A stretch of DNA of 64,000 nucleotides from Cylindrotheca closterium (Eukaryota; Bacillariophyta; Bacillariophyceae; Bacillariales; Bacillariaceae): contig CAKOGP040000069.1 in assembly GCA_933822405.4 (NCBI GenBank), forward strand, positions 1-64,000. The letters are read 5' to 3'. The first letter of the stretch is position 1, and each line of letters opens with the position of its first letter. This document shows positions 54,122 to 64,000 of the stretch, piece by piece. Both the position numbers and the translations under genes were made by a program. Under the pieces are notes generated by a model. That model was not told where the DNA came from and searched no databases. It worked only from the letters and a program-made list of their open reading frames with translations.

Positions 54122-55039
54122 ATGAGAGGTTTCTTGGCTTTCACCCTCTTCCTCTTCTTTCCAAACAATGCAATACTAGTTGAAGGTTCCTCCACAGCAA
54201 CAGCCGTGGGAAATTTTGAAGCCAGCCTGCTTGGTCGAAACGCCGATCCACTGGTGACTGCGGCTCCTTTGGTGATTGGCACAACTTGTCAAGATGGTTG
54301 TGTATTACTCGCCGTTCATACTATGTTTGCCCAAGAACCACTCCTTTTGGATACTACTGATGCGGAAGATGAAGGCTTGCAAGATCTGCCCAAAGAATAT
54401 AGGGGACCATTTCGAGTGTTTTCGGTGGATTCCTATGGAACCTCGTTGGCGTGTGTGGGTTGGAGAGCAGATGCCCAAACGCTGGTGAATTATTGCAAGC
54501 ACTTGGCCAAGGAAGATGTGGCTCTGTATGGAAATGGTCGTCAAGTGGACTCGGAGTATGGCAACTATCTAGCAACTGAAGCATCTACGTGGTTGGCAAG
54601 ATCGGCAGTTTCGGGAAAGGTAAATCATATCGGTTGACTTTTTCGAGTGAAATGATCCAGCCATACTATCTACTGTAGAGCGTGAAGATCTAACCATTTC
54701 TCCGCCTCATTCTTGATTTAGATACGCCCACTAAGTTGTGCTGGATTATTGGCCACTGGTTCCATAGAAAACTCACCAGGAAGTCTTTGGCTGGTCGACA
54801 TTACTGGTTCCTATCCGATCCGGGCACATGCCATTGGAGGGGGTCCATTGGCAGGGATCGTGAATGACTACTTGGCGACGATAGATTTTGCAAATTTGAA
54901 ACACGAAAGAGTTATAAAATTGTTAATGGAATTCGTTTCCGAGTTGGATGGAATACCCAAAGGATCACGGATAGAAGTTGTCTCGATAGGAGGGCAAAAA
55001 GGTGGAAAGCGACACTTGCTGTCCCGTATTCCAAATTAA
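54122..55039 (+). CDS. proteasome-fold (Ntn-hydrolase-like) protein with signal peptide
   Basis: Two exons, 54122-54619 and 54722-55039 (102-base intron, phase 0); 271 residues. It starts with a clear signal peptide (MRGFLAFTLFLFFPNNAILVEG). The body follows the proteasome subunit pattern: PLVIGTTCQDGCVLLAVHT (compare the usual V-IG-kxxDGVVLA), a middle with ASTWLARSAVSGKIRPLSCAGLLATG, and SLWLVDITGSYPIRAHAIGGGPLAGI (compare LYxIDPSGSYFxxKAxAIGxGS). Helix-like KHERVIKLLMEFV is near the C-terminus. No clear Thr nucleophile at a propeptide Gly-Thr site can be assigned, although GTT occurs at the start of the fold. True 20S subunits are cytosolic and lack signal peptides, so this is a divergent member with another site of action. 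Confidence 0.7.
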
Positions 55040-55134
55040 TCATCTGCAAGAGCTGTTGTACTTTATCAATCATTTGACTCCTGTGGCTTTACTCATGTAT
55101 GTAATCTTCTTTCCGAACTGGTAACAATGGGATG

Positions 55135-58100
55135 CTAGACTGCAGATGCTGTTCCTCGTTTTATCGATTCAATGGCCGCTTGCTCTTCCTTCGTAATCTT
55201 TGTTGAGAAATCAATGGTGCACTCCTGCGTGAACAAAACACAAGTATGTAATCAAGTTAGATATTTGAATTCTGACGGAGCCGCAGTTTCTATAAGGCAT
55301 GGATCTTACCTCGTCAAGTGTGCCATCTTCATTCTGACATGGGCGAAAGAGATACTTCCCTGCTTTTCCAAAGTTATGAACCTCCAAAGGATCACGACCA
55401 GTACCGTCGTCCAACAACTGGAAAAACAGGAGAAGAATAGAGGTAAGCGTGACGCATTCAAACAGCAGCAACCGTGATTCATAGTGCGTACCTTTAAGCA
55501 TTTCGACTTGACATCGTAAATCAGAGGAAGCCCATTGGGGATCTCCAGGCCAGTAATATCCTCTTCCTCAATGTCCAAGAGATGCATAAGTAGTCCACGA
55601 ATCGCATTCTCTGATGAAGAGATCAACACTCGCTTTCCTTGATCTACGGCGTCGACGGCGATTCGTTCAACAAAGTATGGGATAGTCCGCTCCATACAGT
55701 CCTTGAGACTCTCAGTTTTTGGGAGTTTTCGCTCCAGTTTCAATTCTCCACTTTCAATGCTGCGAATAAGAGTTTCTCGTAACGAGTATCTCTTGTCCTT
55801 CAAATACTTTTGATACCGCTTGTCATTTCCAGGATAATGTGGAGAAAATGATGAGACAGCAGGAGGCCTGGAAACAATGTTAGAAAATACGGACACAACG
55901 ACAAAAATAATCCAGCGCTATACATACTTGACTTCAAAACCACGTCGCCATGCCTTGAATTGCTCATCTCCATATTTTTGTTTCACCATTTGCTTCGAGA
56001 GTCCAGTCTGTTTGAATCGTTGTTAGGAACTAATACCTAATGAAGGATTGAAAACAACCTCATCTCAACTAGCTACTTACCAAAGATCCGTACATTCGTT
56101 CGTTCAATCGCCAAGTCTTGATGATTGGAAGCCATAAAGCATCCATTTCGTCCATGACATACCAAGCAGTTTCAAGAGCTCGCGATAGCCATGAAGTGTA
56201 CACAACATCAAATTCAAATCCGTGCAGCTTCAGTAGCCTTCCTGCCTCTTTAGCCTCTTCGATTCCCTCATCAGCAAGTGGTGCATCCTCCTAAGAGCAA
56301 GAGAAAAGAAGGTTAGCCTAAATTAGGGCGAGCAAGCTCCAAGCTCCAAGCTCCACTGCCTTACCCATCCGGTGAATAGTCCCAATTTGTTATGCTGGGT
56401 CTTGCCATGTCTGATGATTACGATAACAGAATCTCTTCTTATTTTCGACATTCCTTCGTTTCCCAAAACAGTTGCGCTTGGAATCGATGTGATGCAAGGG
56501 TTAGCCACCATGTTGGGCGTAACGGTTTCGTCTGCATCGTTTTCAATCAGCTCCTCTTCGTCCCTTTCCGTTGCGTGGAAGCTTGGGCTGTCAGGATCAA
56601 ACTGTTCTCCGCTCTCAAGCTGCTTCAAGCCCAGATCCCAGACTTCGCTTTCTGACAGCATCATGGGTCTTCCAAAATTACCGTCGTTACCATCATCTTC
56701 AATTGGTGCATTGGCATCGATGAACTCACTCGCCCACTCACCCAACTCTCTTTCAGCGTCAAGCTTGTACAAGCTTCTTTCAATAGAAGTCATTGGTCTA
56801 GTATACCTGGACATGGTTCTATTGTACCCAGGAACTGCTTCGGACCACTGTAACTCCCGCTTCAGAGCTTCTTTCAATATTCCTGGTTTCTCGAGGAAGA
56901 GAGCATTCATGTGGATTTGACTAACAGCGTTATCCTCTTTTGCTGGCGGAATAGACCTGAGCTCTTTGTCAAACTTGTAAACGATGGGTATGCCGGTCGG
57001 TATGGCAACATCTTCAAAACATCAGCGATGAGCACGTGAGCTCTAATCGAAGGGTGGTGCAAAACCAAAGTGGACCCGTCTATGCTTACCTTGAATTTCT
57101 GCGTCGCCAATGTTGTCGATAGTCTGGTTTTTTTTAATGAAATCGAGGTTCCTGTTAGTCAAGAGTATTTGTTGCTTCTCACTCTCGGTCGATAGACACT
57201 TACCTTGACAAGCCCACGGAGTGTGTTTGCATGAGCTACAACTAGGACGTTGCGACCTTTCTTCAGTTCATACTTTATCTTGTTTTCCCACAATGGCGTG
57301 GTACGTTCCATACAGTCCAAGAGGGACTCTGTCAAGGGAATCTGGTCATTTGTCAAATCTGCATATCGCCTTTCTCGTCCAGGCCAATATGGATCATTTG
57401 GAGTCAAGGGTGGAGGCCTGGAGCGAAGGGATCCCCGCCATTCTTGCACTAGATCTTGTCCCAAGCGCTTCGCAGTCTCCAATTTGCTGAGCCCAGTCAA
57501 AGCACCATAATTCCGCTCATTCAATCTCCAGCTCTTGAATACAGGTGAATAGACTTCATTTAGTTCTTGCAGCAATATCCATGTTGATCGAATGGCCCGT
57601 TTCAGCCTGGATGTGAAAACTACGTCAACATTGTAACCACCTGCCATCAGCAACCGAGCGGCATGCTCTACTTCTCTTCGGCCCTGCACGGTTAGATCAG
57701 GATCTGCCCAGCCTGTAAATGTTTTGTTTGCATTCCATTCAGATTCTCCATGACGGACAAGAATCAAGGTTCCAGGGTCCTCGGTCGTTTTCTTCAGCGC
57801 TTTCTTGGCCAGCTTGAGCGGAAATCTGAGTGCCCGATAGAAAAACGATCGTTTTTTTCGATACATATCTCCATAGCCATCTTCATTCATTTCATCATCC
57901 AAGACATCCAAGACGGTCTTGGGTTGAAAAGGCTTCATCCAATCTGGTTTCCAATCAAGAAAAGCGCTGTAACCAGTTGTTTTTCCAGTTGGCATCGAAT
58001 AGCCGTTGAAGTTGGCCGAAGGAGTATCAGGCATTACAAAGAAGTCCTGCTGCTCAGTCTGATCCTCTTCGTTCTGAATGATCGCTTCCATTGTAGCCGC

Positions 58101-58295
58101 AATGTCATCTTCTTTGCTGCGAACACCATCATTCTCAATGGTTTCTGAAAGCGTAGTTTGGGACGTTCTTCCAACGGTTGGCAGTCGATGGAATGGTGTC
58201 TTCAATTGAAATCCTGCTGTATTACGAAACAAGCATAGAGACAAGAAGCCAACAAGGCAAAGTTGCAGGTGCTGTTCCCTTGGCAACATCGCCAT
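55135..58295 (-). CDS. double-domain 2,3-BPG-dependent phosphoglycerate mutase, plastid-type leader
   Basis: Eight exons on -: 58295-57204, 57123-57090, 57011-56365, 56290-56081, 56007-55928, 55867-55492, 55417-55310 and 55224-55135; all introns 60-85 bases, GT-AG; 878 residues. A signal peptide ends NTAGFQL, like a plastid ASAFAP junction. Domain 1 (~175-400) has LVRHGESEWNANKTFTGW (His182), SWRLNERNYGALTGLSK and AHANTLRGLVK (His355), all catalytic. Domain 2 (~568-850) has IIRHGKTQHNKLGLFTGW (His577) and TWRLNERMYGSLTGLSK, but the second His is replaced by Ser773 in ISSSENAIRGLL. A ~130-residue acidic linker joins them. dPGM interconverts 3- and 2-phosphoglycerate. Domain 2 is likely inactive or altered. 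Confidence 0.88.
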
Positions 58296-58619
58296 GGTCT
58301 TCAGTGATAATTTGAGAATACTGTATTCTTTTGGAGCTCAAAGGAGTCCGTTGGGTCATACCACGTGCGCACGATAGTCGCCCCAGACCTTTACGGTTGA
58401 TTGTAGGGTGTAATTCTGTGTGTGTGTTGCGACTACACTCGACTCTTTTACCAAACACTAGTAAGTCTGAGTATATTCTAAGGTAGTTCATTAATAGCAT
58501 ATCTAGCCAATTGCACTGTGTGGTCACAAACACATTTGCTATAAAAGTAAAGGCGACGAATGTACATTTATTGTTCACATCATGGCTGCATCATCAGGAG
58601 CAAGAAGCGATCGACAAGG
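58296..58619. other. intergenic between PGM gene and BspA pseudogene
   Basis: 324 bases with a TACTGTA heptamer at 58319-58325, 24 bases before the PGM start codon. No gene was seen. Confidence 0.45.
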
Positions 58620-59852
58620 CTTGCATCAAAATGGAGTAGTACCGGTAGACTTATCCATAAACAAAACCACAATAGTCAGCACGACGTGGCTTCCACAATT
58701 GACTCGACAGCTTTCGCGGGTATCCTTCCGTGTTGCCTTCTCTTCCTCCACCTTCATTCTCCACATGAGTTCGTCTCTCCAGCGATCCATTCCCAAGAAC
58801 GGAATTCGAGGTTTCACAATGCTTCGAAGCAATATTTTGTCACACATGCTGCTGCTGTTGAATGGTTCTTGCATAAGCAGTCCAACGGTGTACATCCAAA
58901 GATGCCCCGAGGCCGCATAATAATATATCCGGAGGATACTAAAAGAAGCTCTTTAAACAGGCGCAAAAAAGGCATTTGAGGAGGTAGAATGGAGTCATTC
59001 CAACGAAATCCATTTTGCTGCAAGCAGCTGGATAATATTGTGAACGCGGTCAATATTGTCTTGTAGTGTATGATAGTTCTGAAAATAGCAAGCTCGGTGA
59101 AGTGGAAGACAATTGAATCGATGTTTCATCTTGCTGACCAGATCTTGATACCCATTCGCAGCTTCTCCTGACGTGATCCAATTCGAAGGCAAAAGTTGAC
59201 TAGGGAGTTGTATCCACATCGTTCGAAATGACCATAATCAATACCAATAAATTGAACGAGCTCCAAAGTTTCGGGCACTTTCACCAAGAGCAACGAGGTA
59301 CAAATCAGCAAACGCACAATTTTCAACGGACTTGACAGTTGGAGAGGATCCAAAGGTACGTCAAGGAAGAACAATCTTTAAAGGTCGCCTCTTCTATCAG
59401 TTTCAGACTTCTTTGAAGAAGAAGTATGCTCTTCAGTTGGCCAACTCCATCGATACAAGACTGGCACAACAGTTGAAAGCGCACTCTCCAATCTCGGTTA
59501 CCAAAGAAGGCACATTTACATCGGTCAGCGATTTGCATTCGTCAAACAAAAAGGGAGGAATTTTCACCATTCCACGAGGAAGCCTAGCATGTGTCAAACT
59601 GGTACAATCTGCAAACACACAGTCTTGAAGGCAGCATTTGTCGCTTGGGATTTCAATCCTTCGCAGCTTTTTGCATTTTTTGAACGCAGCTTTACCGATG
59701 ACCTCCAGGTTCACTGGCAATCTTCCCAGGACTTCAAGAATCTTTGAATCAAGTCCATTATGCTCGTGTACCTTTAGACTACATGTACCAATAGGGGAAA
59801 AGACGTGTTGGCGACATCTTGTAACAACGGCCAGTCGAAGGGCAGAGATCAA
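58620..59852 (-). pseudogene. decayed tandem copy of the BspA-type LRR gene
   Basis: Read on -, successive frames reproduce the neighbour in order: LRR units (CKKLRRIEIPSDKCCLQDCVFADCTSLTHARLP, split over the text here only as one motif region near 59640), then CGYNSLVNFCL, NGYQDLVSKMKHRFNCLPLH, RACYFQNYHTLQDNID, RGIFGCTPLDCLCKNHST and LLRSIVKPRIPFLGMDRWRDEL. Each shift moves to another frame, so at least four frameshifts have accumulated. The first half (N-terminus and several LRRs) is missing. It starts directly after the stop of the intact gene, which indicates an unequal tandem duplication followed by decay. Confidence 0.8.
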
Positions 59853-61819
59853 ATTTCAATGGTTCTCTTGTGCGCATGAAAGGCATCACATTGGTCAGCA
59901 CTAGGTTGATTCCACAATGCAATTGCAGCGCCATCCCCAGCTTGATGTAATCCCATCGATTGTTCCTTTACTTTCATCCTCCATACAGCGATTTCCAGCA
60001 ACGACTGCACCTCCATCCGCTCGTGCACTGCCAGATTCCGGCGGAAGGAAGCGACATTTGGAACAATGGACGCAGTATCTGAAGCTTCGATCATTTCTAA
60101 ATCAGTTTGAAGCTCTTCCCTCCAGCGATCCAATCCTATGCATGCTACTCGGGGCTTGAAGATGCTTCGAAGCAATGATTTCGCCACATTCAGTGCTGTT
60201 GTTGAATGCTTATTGCATAGGTAGTCCAGCGGTGAGTATCCAAAGACATCTCGAGATCGTATAACTACATCCACAGAGGGTACTACCGAAAGAAGCAATT
60301 GAAACATGTGCGGGCACGGCATTTGGGATAACCCAAGGACATGGAATGGAGTCATTCCAGCGAAATCCACTTTGCTGCAAGCATCTGGATCAGCCTTCAC
60401 TATACCCTGAATGCTGTCAATATTGTCTTGTAGTGTATGATAGCTCTGAAAATAGCAAGCCCGGTGAAGTGGAAGGCAGTCGAATCGTTGTTTCAGCTTG
60501 CTGACCAGATCTTCATAACCATTCGAAGCTTCTCCTAGCTTTAGATTTTCCATGAAATAGTGGCGTCTAGCATTCTCTAATTCGTGTGATGTAGGAAGCC
60601 AAAAGTTGACCAGAGAGTTGTATCCACTTATACTTAGATATTGACCAACAAACCCTACCCGGTTCAAGCTTTCGGGTAGTTCCACGGAGAGCAATGAGGA
60701 ACATTTCCCAAACGCACCGGTTTTAATGCATTCGACGGTTGGCGGAATCCAAAGATGCGTCAAGAGAATACACTCTTGAAAGGTCCCAACTTCAATCGTT
60801 TTTAGACTTGTTCTTGGAAGAAGTATCTTCTTGAGTCGCCGACAGCCAGCAAAGGCGCGCCTCCCAATGCTGGTCAAATTGCATTGCGAGAGGTCCAAAT
60901 CAGTCAGCCGGCAACTTTCAAAAGCGCAATCTCCAATGCTGGTCAAGTTACATTGAGAAAAGTCTAAATTAGTCAAGGCGGAATTTTCAAAAGCCGAATT
61001 TCCAACATGGGCAACCGATTTTGGAAGGCAGACATCCTTCAATTTGCGGCAACCTTTGAAAATTTCGTTTGGAATTGTTACTAGCTTGGGTGGTAGGGTG
61101 ACAGATTCGAGCTCTTTGCAATCAGATAAGACGCCTTCGCCGATGGTTTCCACCGTAGAAGGGAAATGAAAGGTTTTAAATCCAGTGATGGTGAAGGCAC
61201 CGGATCCAATAATCTTCAATCCAATGGGAAGTTCTATCGTTGCAAGAAGTCTGCAAAGTTTGAAGGCGGCACCTCCAATCTCGATTAACGAAGAAGGAAG
61301 TTGTACGTCAACCAGCGATTTGCAACCGTGAAACAAGCACTTCGGTATGATGACTAGTCCTTGAGGCAGCCGAACATGTGTCAACCTGTAACAAGCTGAA
61401 AACACGCTCTTTTGCAGGTTACAAGCGCCGCTTAGGATTTCAATGCTTCGTAGATTTGTGCATTGAAAGAATGCACATTGCCCAATGAGCTTCAGGTTCA
61501 GTGGAAAGCTTCCGACGACTTCGAGCTCATAGCAATCATTGAAGGCCTCTGGACCTATCTCGACAAGAGTCGATGGAAACTGTTGTTCTCGTAGACTTTG
61601 GCAAGAACAGAAAGCGCTCTCTCCAATGACTTGCAATCCCTCTGGATATTCTACATTGACCAAGTTTCCTCGTCCTCTGAACGCATAAGGTGGAATCGTT
61701 TTGACAGAGCTGTGAATCCGTAATGAGGTAACTTTTGTCGGGATGGAGGATAGGTCTGTGTTCTCATAGTACACAAAGATATCTTCCGAGACGTCCTCGT
61801 GGCTCCTTTTCCGTGACAT
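59849..61819 (-). CDS. BspA-type leucine-rich repeat protein with ankyrin-like C-terminus
   Basis: 656 residues, intronless; start at the first in-frame ATG (61819, MSRKRSHEDVSEDI). A tandem array of about fourteen BspA-type (TpLRR) repeats fills residues ~30-400, with the pattern IPPYAFRGRGNLVNVEYPEGL, then V-IGESAFCSCQSLREQQFP. Near 430-540 comes a region with LPLHRACYF, MTPFHVLGLSQM and YSPLDYLCNKHST, similar to diverged ankyrin units. The last 110 residues are helical (GLDRWREELQ). There is no signal peptide and no membrane helix, so a soluble protein-interaction role is likely. BspA-like proteins are greatly expanded in diatoms; none here is functionally defined. Confidence 0.82.
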   Translation of the reverse strand: MSRKRSHEDVSEDIFVYYENTDLSSIPTKVTSLRIHSSVKTIPPYAFRGRGNLVNVEYPEGLQVIGESAFCSCQSLREQQFPSTLVEIGPEAFNDCYELEVVGSFPLNLKLIGQCAFFQCTNLRSIEILSGACNLQKSVFSACYRLTHVRLPQGLVIIPKCLFHGCKSLVDVQLPSSLIEIGGAAFKLCRLLATIELPIGLKIIGSGAFTITGFKTFHFPSTVETIGEGVLSDCKELESVTLPPKLVTIPNEIFKGCRKLKDVCLPKSVAHVGNSAFENSALTNLDFSQCNLTSIGDCAFESCRLTDLDLSQCNLTSIGRRAFAGCRRLKKILLPRTSLKTIEVGTFQECILLTHLWIPPTVECIKTGAFGKCSSLLSVELPESLNRVGFVGQYLSISGYNSLVNFWLPTSHELENARRHYFMENLKLGEASNGYEDLVSKLKQRFDCLPLHRACYFQSYHTLQDNIDSIQGIVKADPDACSKVDFAGMTPFHVLGLSQMPCPHMFQLLLSVVPSVDVVIRSRDVFGYSPLDYLCNKHSTTALNVAKSLLRSIFKPRVACIGLDRWREELQTDLEMIEASDTASIVPNVASFRRNLAVHERMEVQSLLEIAVWRMKVKEQSMGLHQAGDGAAIALWNQPSADQCDAFHAHKRTIEI

Positions 61820-62122
61820 TGGCACTTGAAGAGCCGTCTTGTCTTCTTCGAATGACAATGGCAAGTACAGTGCAGCAATACGCCACTATTCCCAGGCTAT
61901 ACTACTATACTGGTGTGTACCTATCTTTCTACAGTATGCCACAGACTTATTTACCGGTACGTACGTAGTTAGGCCTTTCTTGAATGACCTCTTCGACTGA
62001 AGCAGCACTGCCATTCACATCATCTTCTGAATCAATCTGCATCGATCTGTGCCATACCTCCAGTACAGTACTGTATCCACCTCGCTATACTGAGAGACAG
62101 TAGTGCCTGTGGAAGGCCGCCA
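61820..62122. other. divergent intergenic region with paired heptamers
   Basis: 303 bases between the starts of the BspA gene (-) and the GT32 gene (+). TACAGTA lies at 61930, and an overlapping TACAGTA/TACTGTA palindrome (TACAGTACTGTA) at 62064-62075. It may serve both promoters. Confidence 0.5.
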
Positions 62123-63337
62123 ATGGAAGCCACCGAACGACAGCACAGAAGCGATGCCTCATTGTCCACAAAAAAGTGGTATCTGAGATCATTGATTCTA
62201 CTGGTATTTCTGATTTTCTCATTGGCGAACCTTCGTGTACCAACCTATCTGGACATGATACACAATACCTCCTTCGAGGACGACGTAGAAGAAAGGAGGA
62301 ATCTTCGGATGCAATCAAGAACTGAAAGTTTGAGAAGCGAATCGAGACGGTCTAGAGTTAGTGACGAGGAAACGAAGATGGACAAGGCCAGCATTACCAT
62401 TCCAAACAACAACGAACTGCCCCCTGCACAATCCAATAAAGCCACTGCTGGGTTTATTCTCAAGCCTCGTCCCCAAACTTTAGTTGCCAACGATGGCAAC
62501 TCCGACGCTACAAACAGTATTCCCCGCCGATTACTCTTTACCTACAGCAAGAACTTGCTCCATGAGAAAACTCCCAAACATTTGCACGACAACGTCCAGC
62601 ATTCCATCCAAGTTTACGCCGACGCATGGGGAATCGAGGACCAATCTCACGTGGAGGTTCTCTTTTACACGGACAAAGAATGCATCGAACTTTTGAAACA
62701 AGTGGAACCGAAATACCTTCCCATCTTTCAGACGGAAACCTTTCCTGCCTACCGCGGCGACATTTGCCGGACGGCCGCACTCTATCTGTATGGAGGATAC
62801 TATTTGGACGTGGACATTGAGACGCTTCAAGCTTTGGAACCACCGTCAAATGCGGATTTCATCACGGCCAAGATGCAAAGCGGTACATTCTTTCAAGCCA
62901 TTATTGCCACGACGCCGTTTCATCCCGTCTTGAAAGCGGCTTTGGAATCGATGCTGAATGATTGGTACATGATCCCGAGCGTCCTACAAGAATTCAACAA
63001 GAGTGAGACGGAATTTGATTCCGACTTTTTTCGAGGACCGACCGGAGTGTACAATGCCCGAAGGATGGAGCATTTGCAAAAAGTGCTTGAGGATGTCCCG
63101 CCAGACAAGGTACTAATGGGACCTGGCACTCTTCGCATTGCGTTTGATCGCCAAAAGAACAAAACGACACCTTGGTTTTTGGAAGAAATGGAAAACAGTA
63201 AAATGAAATTGTATCCCGAGCTGATTCGGGACGAGGGATCAATGATCTATCGGGGATGCAATTACATAGTACACGATCCAGGCAATACAACTGCCTACTT
63301 TTATTCTCGATGTCGCGGGACGGGTTACTGTCCTTAA
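62123..63337 (+). CDS. type II membrane glycosyltransferase, DXD (GT32/OCH1-like)
   Basis: 404 residues, intronless. A short cytosolic tail is followed by one signal-anchor helix (WYLRSLILLVFLIFSLANL, ~19-37) and a Ser/Arg/Glu-rich stem to ~130. The catalytic domain starts with IPRRLLFTYSKNLL. It includes AYRGDICRTAALYLYGGYYLDVDIETL, the classic DXD glycosyltransferase block (donor sugar-nucleotide and Mn2+ binding), FFQAIIATTPFHPVL, and GPTGVYNARRM. It ends RGTGYCP. This fits the Gly_transf_sug family, Golgi enzymes such as OCH1 that extend N-glycans or make glycosphingolipids. Substrate cannot be told from sequence. Confidence 0.87.
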   Translation: MEATERQHRSDASLSTKKWYLRSLILLVFLIFSLANLRVPTYLDMIHNTSFEDDVEERRNLRMQSRTESLRSESRRSRVSDEETKMDKASITIPNNNELPPAQSNKATAGFILKPRPQTLVANDGNSDATNSIPRRLLFTYSKNLLHEKTPKHLHDNVQHSIQVYADAWGIEDQSHVEVLFYTDKECIELLKQVEPKYLPIFQTETFPAYRGDICRTAALYLYGGYYLDVDIETLQALEPPSNADFITAKMQSGTFFQAIIATTPFHPVLKAALESMLNDWYMIPSVLQEFNKSETEFDSDFFRGPTGVYNARRMEHLQKVLEDVPPDKVLMGPGTLRIAFDRQKNKTTPWFLEEMENSKMKLYPELIRDEGSMIYRGCNYIVHDPGNTTAYFYSRCRGTGYCP

Positions 63338-63639
63338 TAAAATTGGATCATCTCCCGTGCGTGATAATCATCATACCGTTCGACAAGATACTAAACTATA
63401 CTTCTCTCACTCCACGACTGCCACTTGCAGCAGCAGCAACTCTAGAAAATAACAAGATAAATACAATAACTATAGATGCAACAGATTATGTTTTAGAGTT
63501 TCTACGAGATGCACTAAGAAGTGTTTGTGGTGGATGGATACCGTATTATTCATTCCATTTCATTCATTCGTTGATTGGATTTGTGTCCATGTACAGTAAA
63601 TGTAATTGTATGATATCATATCAGGCAAGTCCATGAAAA
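63338..63639. other. convergent intergenic region
   Basis: 302 bases between the GT32 gene and the small membrane protein gene. A TACAGTA heptamer lies at 63592-63598. No gene is supported. Confidence 0.4.
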
Positions 63640-63993
63640 TTATGCAATCTCGGGTAATTGAGCAGGTTCAAAGGTTCCCGCATTGGCATTGGGTGTTGGA
63701 GGCTGGCTGTCGGTACTGGAGTCATCCGAATCCGCGTGCCGAATAATCGTGCCATCGGGACCAATGACGGTTTCTCCTTGTCCCACCCCGCTGTCTATTG
63801 TTAGCTTCATTAGGTATCCAAACAAGGCAGTGTTCATGATTAGAAGCATGGCCCATGTAATGTTCTTCATGACTTGCAGAGCAAAGATAATGACCACCAG
63901 AATGTATAGAATGAATAGTCCAATGACATGTGATTGTTGCAGTCCTGCTGCGTTCATGGCTGCCTGTTCAAGGAGAGCATCCTTGTTGGACAT
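63640..63993 (-). CDS. small two-helix membrane protein, unrecognised
   Basis: 117 residues; ATG at 63993, stop at 63640. Two adjoining hydrophobic helices (HVIGLFILYILVVIIFALQVM and WAMLLIMNTALFGYLM) are followed by a short GVGQGETVIGPDGTIIRH segment and an Asp/Ser/Pro-rich, probably disordered C-terminal tail. I do not recognise a family. The clean ATG and the ordered hydrophobic pattern support a real gene, although an intron or more exons beyond the window edge cannot be excluded. Confidence 0.6.
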   Translation of the reverse strand: MSNKDALLEQAAMNAAGLQQSHVIGLFILYILVVIIFALQVMKNITWAMLLIMNTALFGYLMKLTIDSGVGQGETVIGPDGTIIRHADSDDSSTDSQPPTPNANAGTFEPAQLPEIA

Positions 63994-64000
63994 CTTTTCC

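Noticed and set aside
55306..56910. A separate second phosphoglycerate mutase gene
   Set aside because: Splice sites and phases connect it without a gap to the first domain; no promoter-sized space or credible separate start lies between.
1..64000. tRNA, rRNA, spliceosomal RNA genes and CRISPR arrays
   Set aside because: I looked for A/B-box and T-loop patterns, conserved snRNA words and regularly spaced repeats on both strands and found none convincing.

Overview
The window looks like nuclear DNA of a photosynthetic stramenopile, most likely a pennate diatom. The case rests on several points. Genes are interrupted by short GT-AG introns of about 50-110 bases. Two products (a Tic20-like protein and a double phosphoglycerate mutase) have a signal peptide ending in an A-x-[AG]-F type junction, as in diatom bipartite plastid leaders. 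The families found (BspA-type leucine-rich repeats, a single-pass LRR receptor-like protein with a P/T/S-rich stalk, kinesin-light-chain-like TPR proteins, a CBP/p300-type acetyltransferase) are common in diatoms. I cannot name the species. Exon structures below were built by hand from splice signals, reading phase and family conservation.

Layout. 1-5,030: transposon debris, namely gag-like remnants on + and a 5'-truncated non-LTR retrotransposon on - with recognisable RT, RNase H and C-terminal pieces. 5.6-11.5 kb: a plastid Tic20-like gene (-), a broken ankyrin gene (+), ESCRT-II SNF8/VPS22 (+) and a 747-residue TPR protein (-). 11.5-18.2 kb: a gene-poor, repeat-rich stretch with strong DNA hairpins, a cluster of small LEA-like amphipathic genes (two intact, one pseudogene, traces of more), a dispersed repeat family and a decayed pogo-like transposase. 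18.2-29 kb: a disordered protein, an AAAP amino acid transporter, a frameshifted WWE / RelA-SpoT-like / TPR gene and PWP1. 29.2-49 kb is gene-dense: NCS2 purine permease, CCDC6-like coiled coil, Yae1-like protein, ABC-class ATPase, a small secreted protein, a 1,477-residue coiled-coil protein, a membrane-anchored sulfotransferase, a CBP/p300-type acetyltransferase and an extended-synaptotagmin-like SMP-C2 protein. 49.8-64 kb: an LRR receptor-like gene with one repeat per exon, a proteasome-fold protein with a signal peptide, a gene encoding two fused phosphoglycerate mutase domains, a BspA-type LRR gene with a decayed tandem copy, a GT32-type glycosyltransferase and a small membrane protein.

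Most genes are unrelated housekeeping or surface functions and do not form one pathway. The most unusual items are the WWE / RelA-SpoT-like / TPR protein (broken here by a precise 22-bp tandem duplication), the double phosphoglycerate mutase whose second domain lacks a catalytic histidine, the proteasome-fold protein with a signal peptide, the LEA-like cluster with its repeat family and an exceptionally stable type of hairpin, and a TACAGTA/TACTGTA heptamer that recurs between genes.
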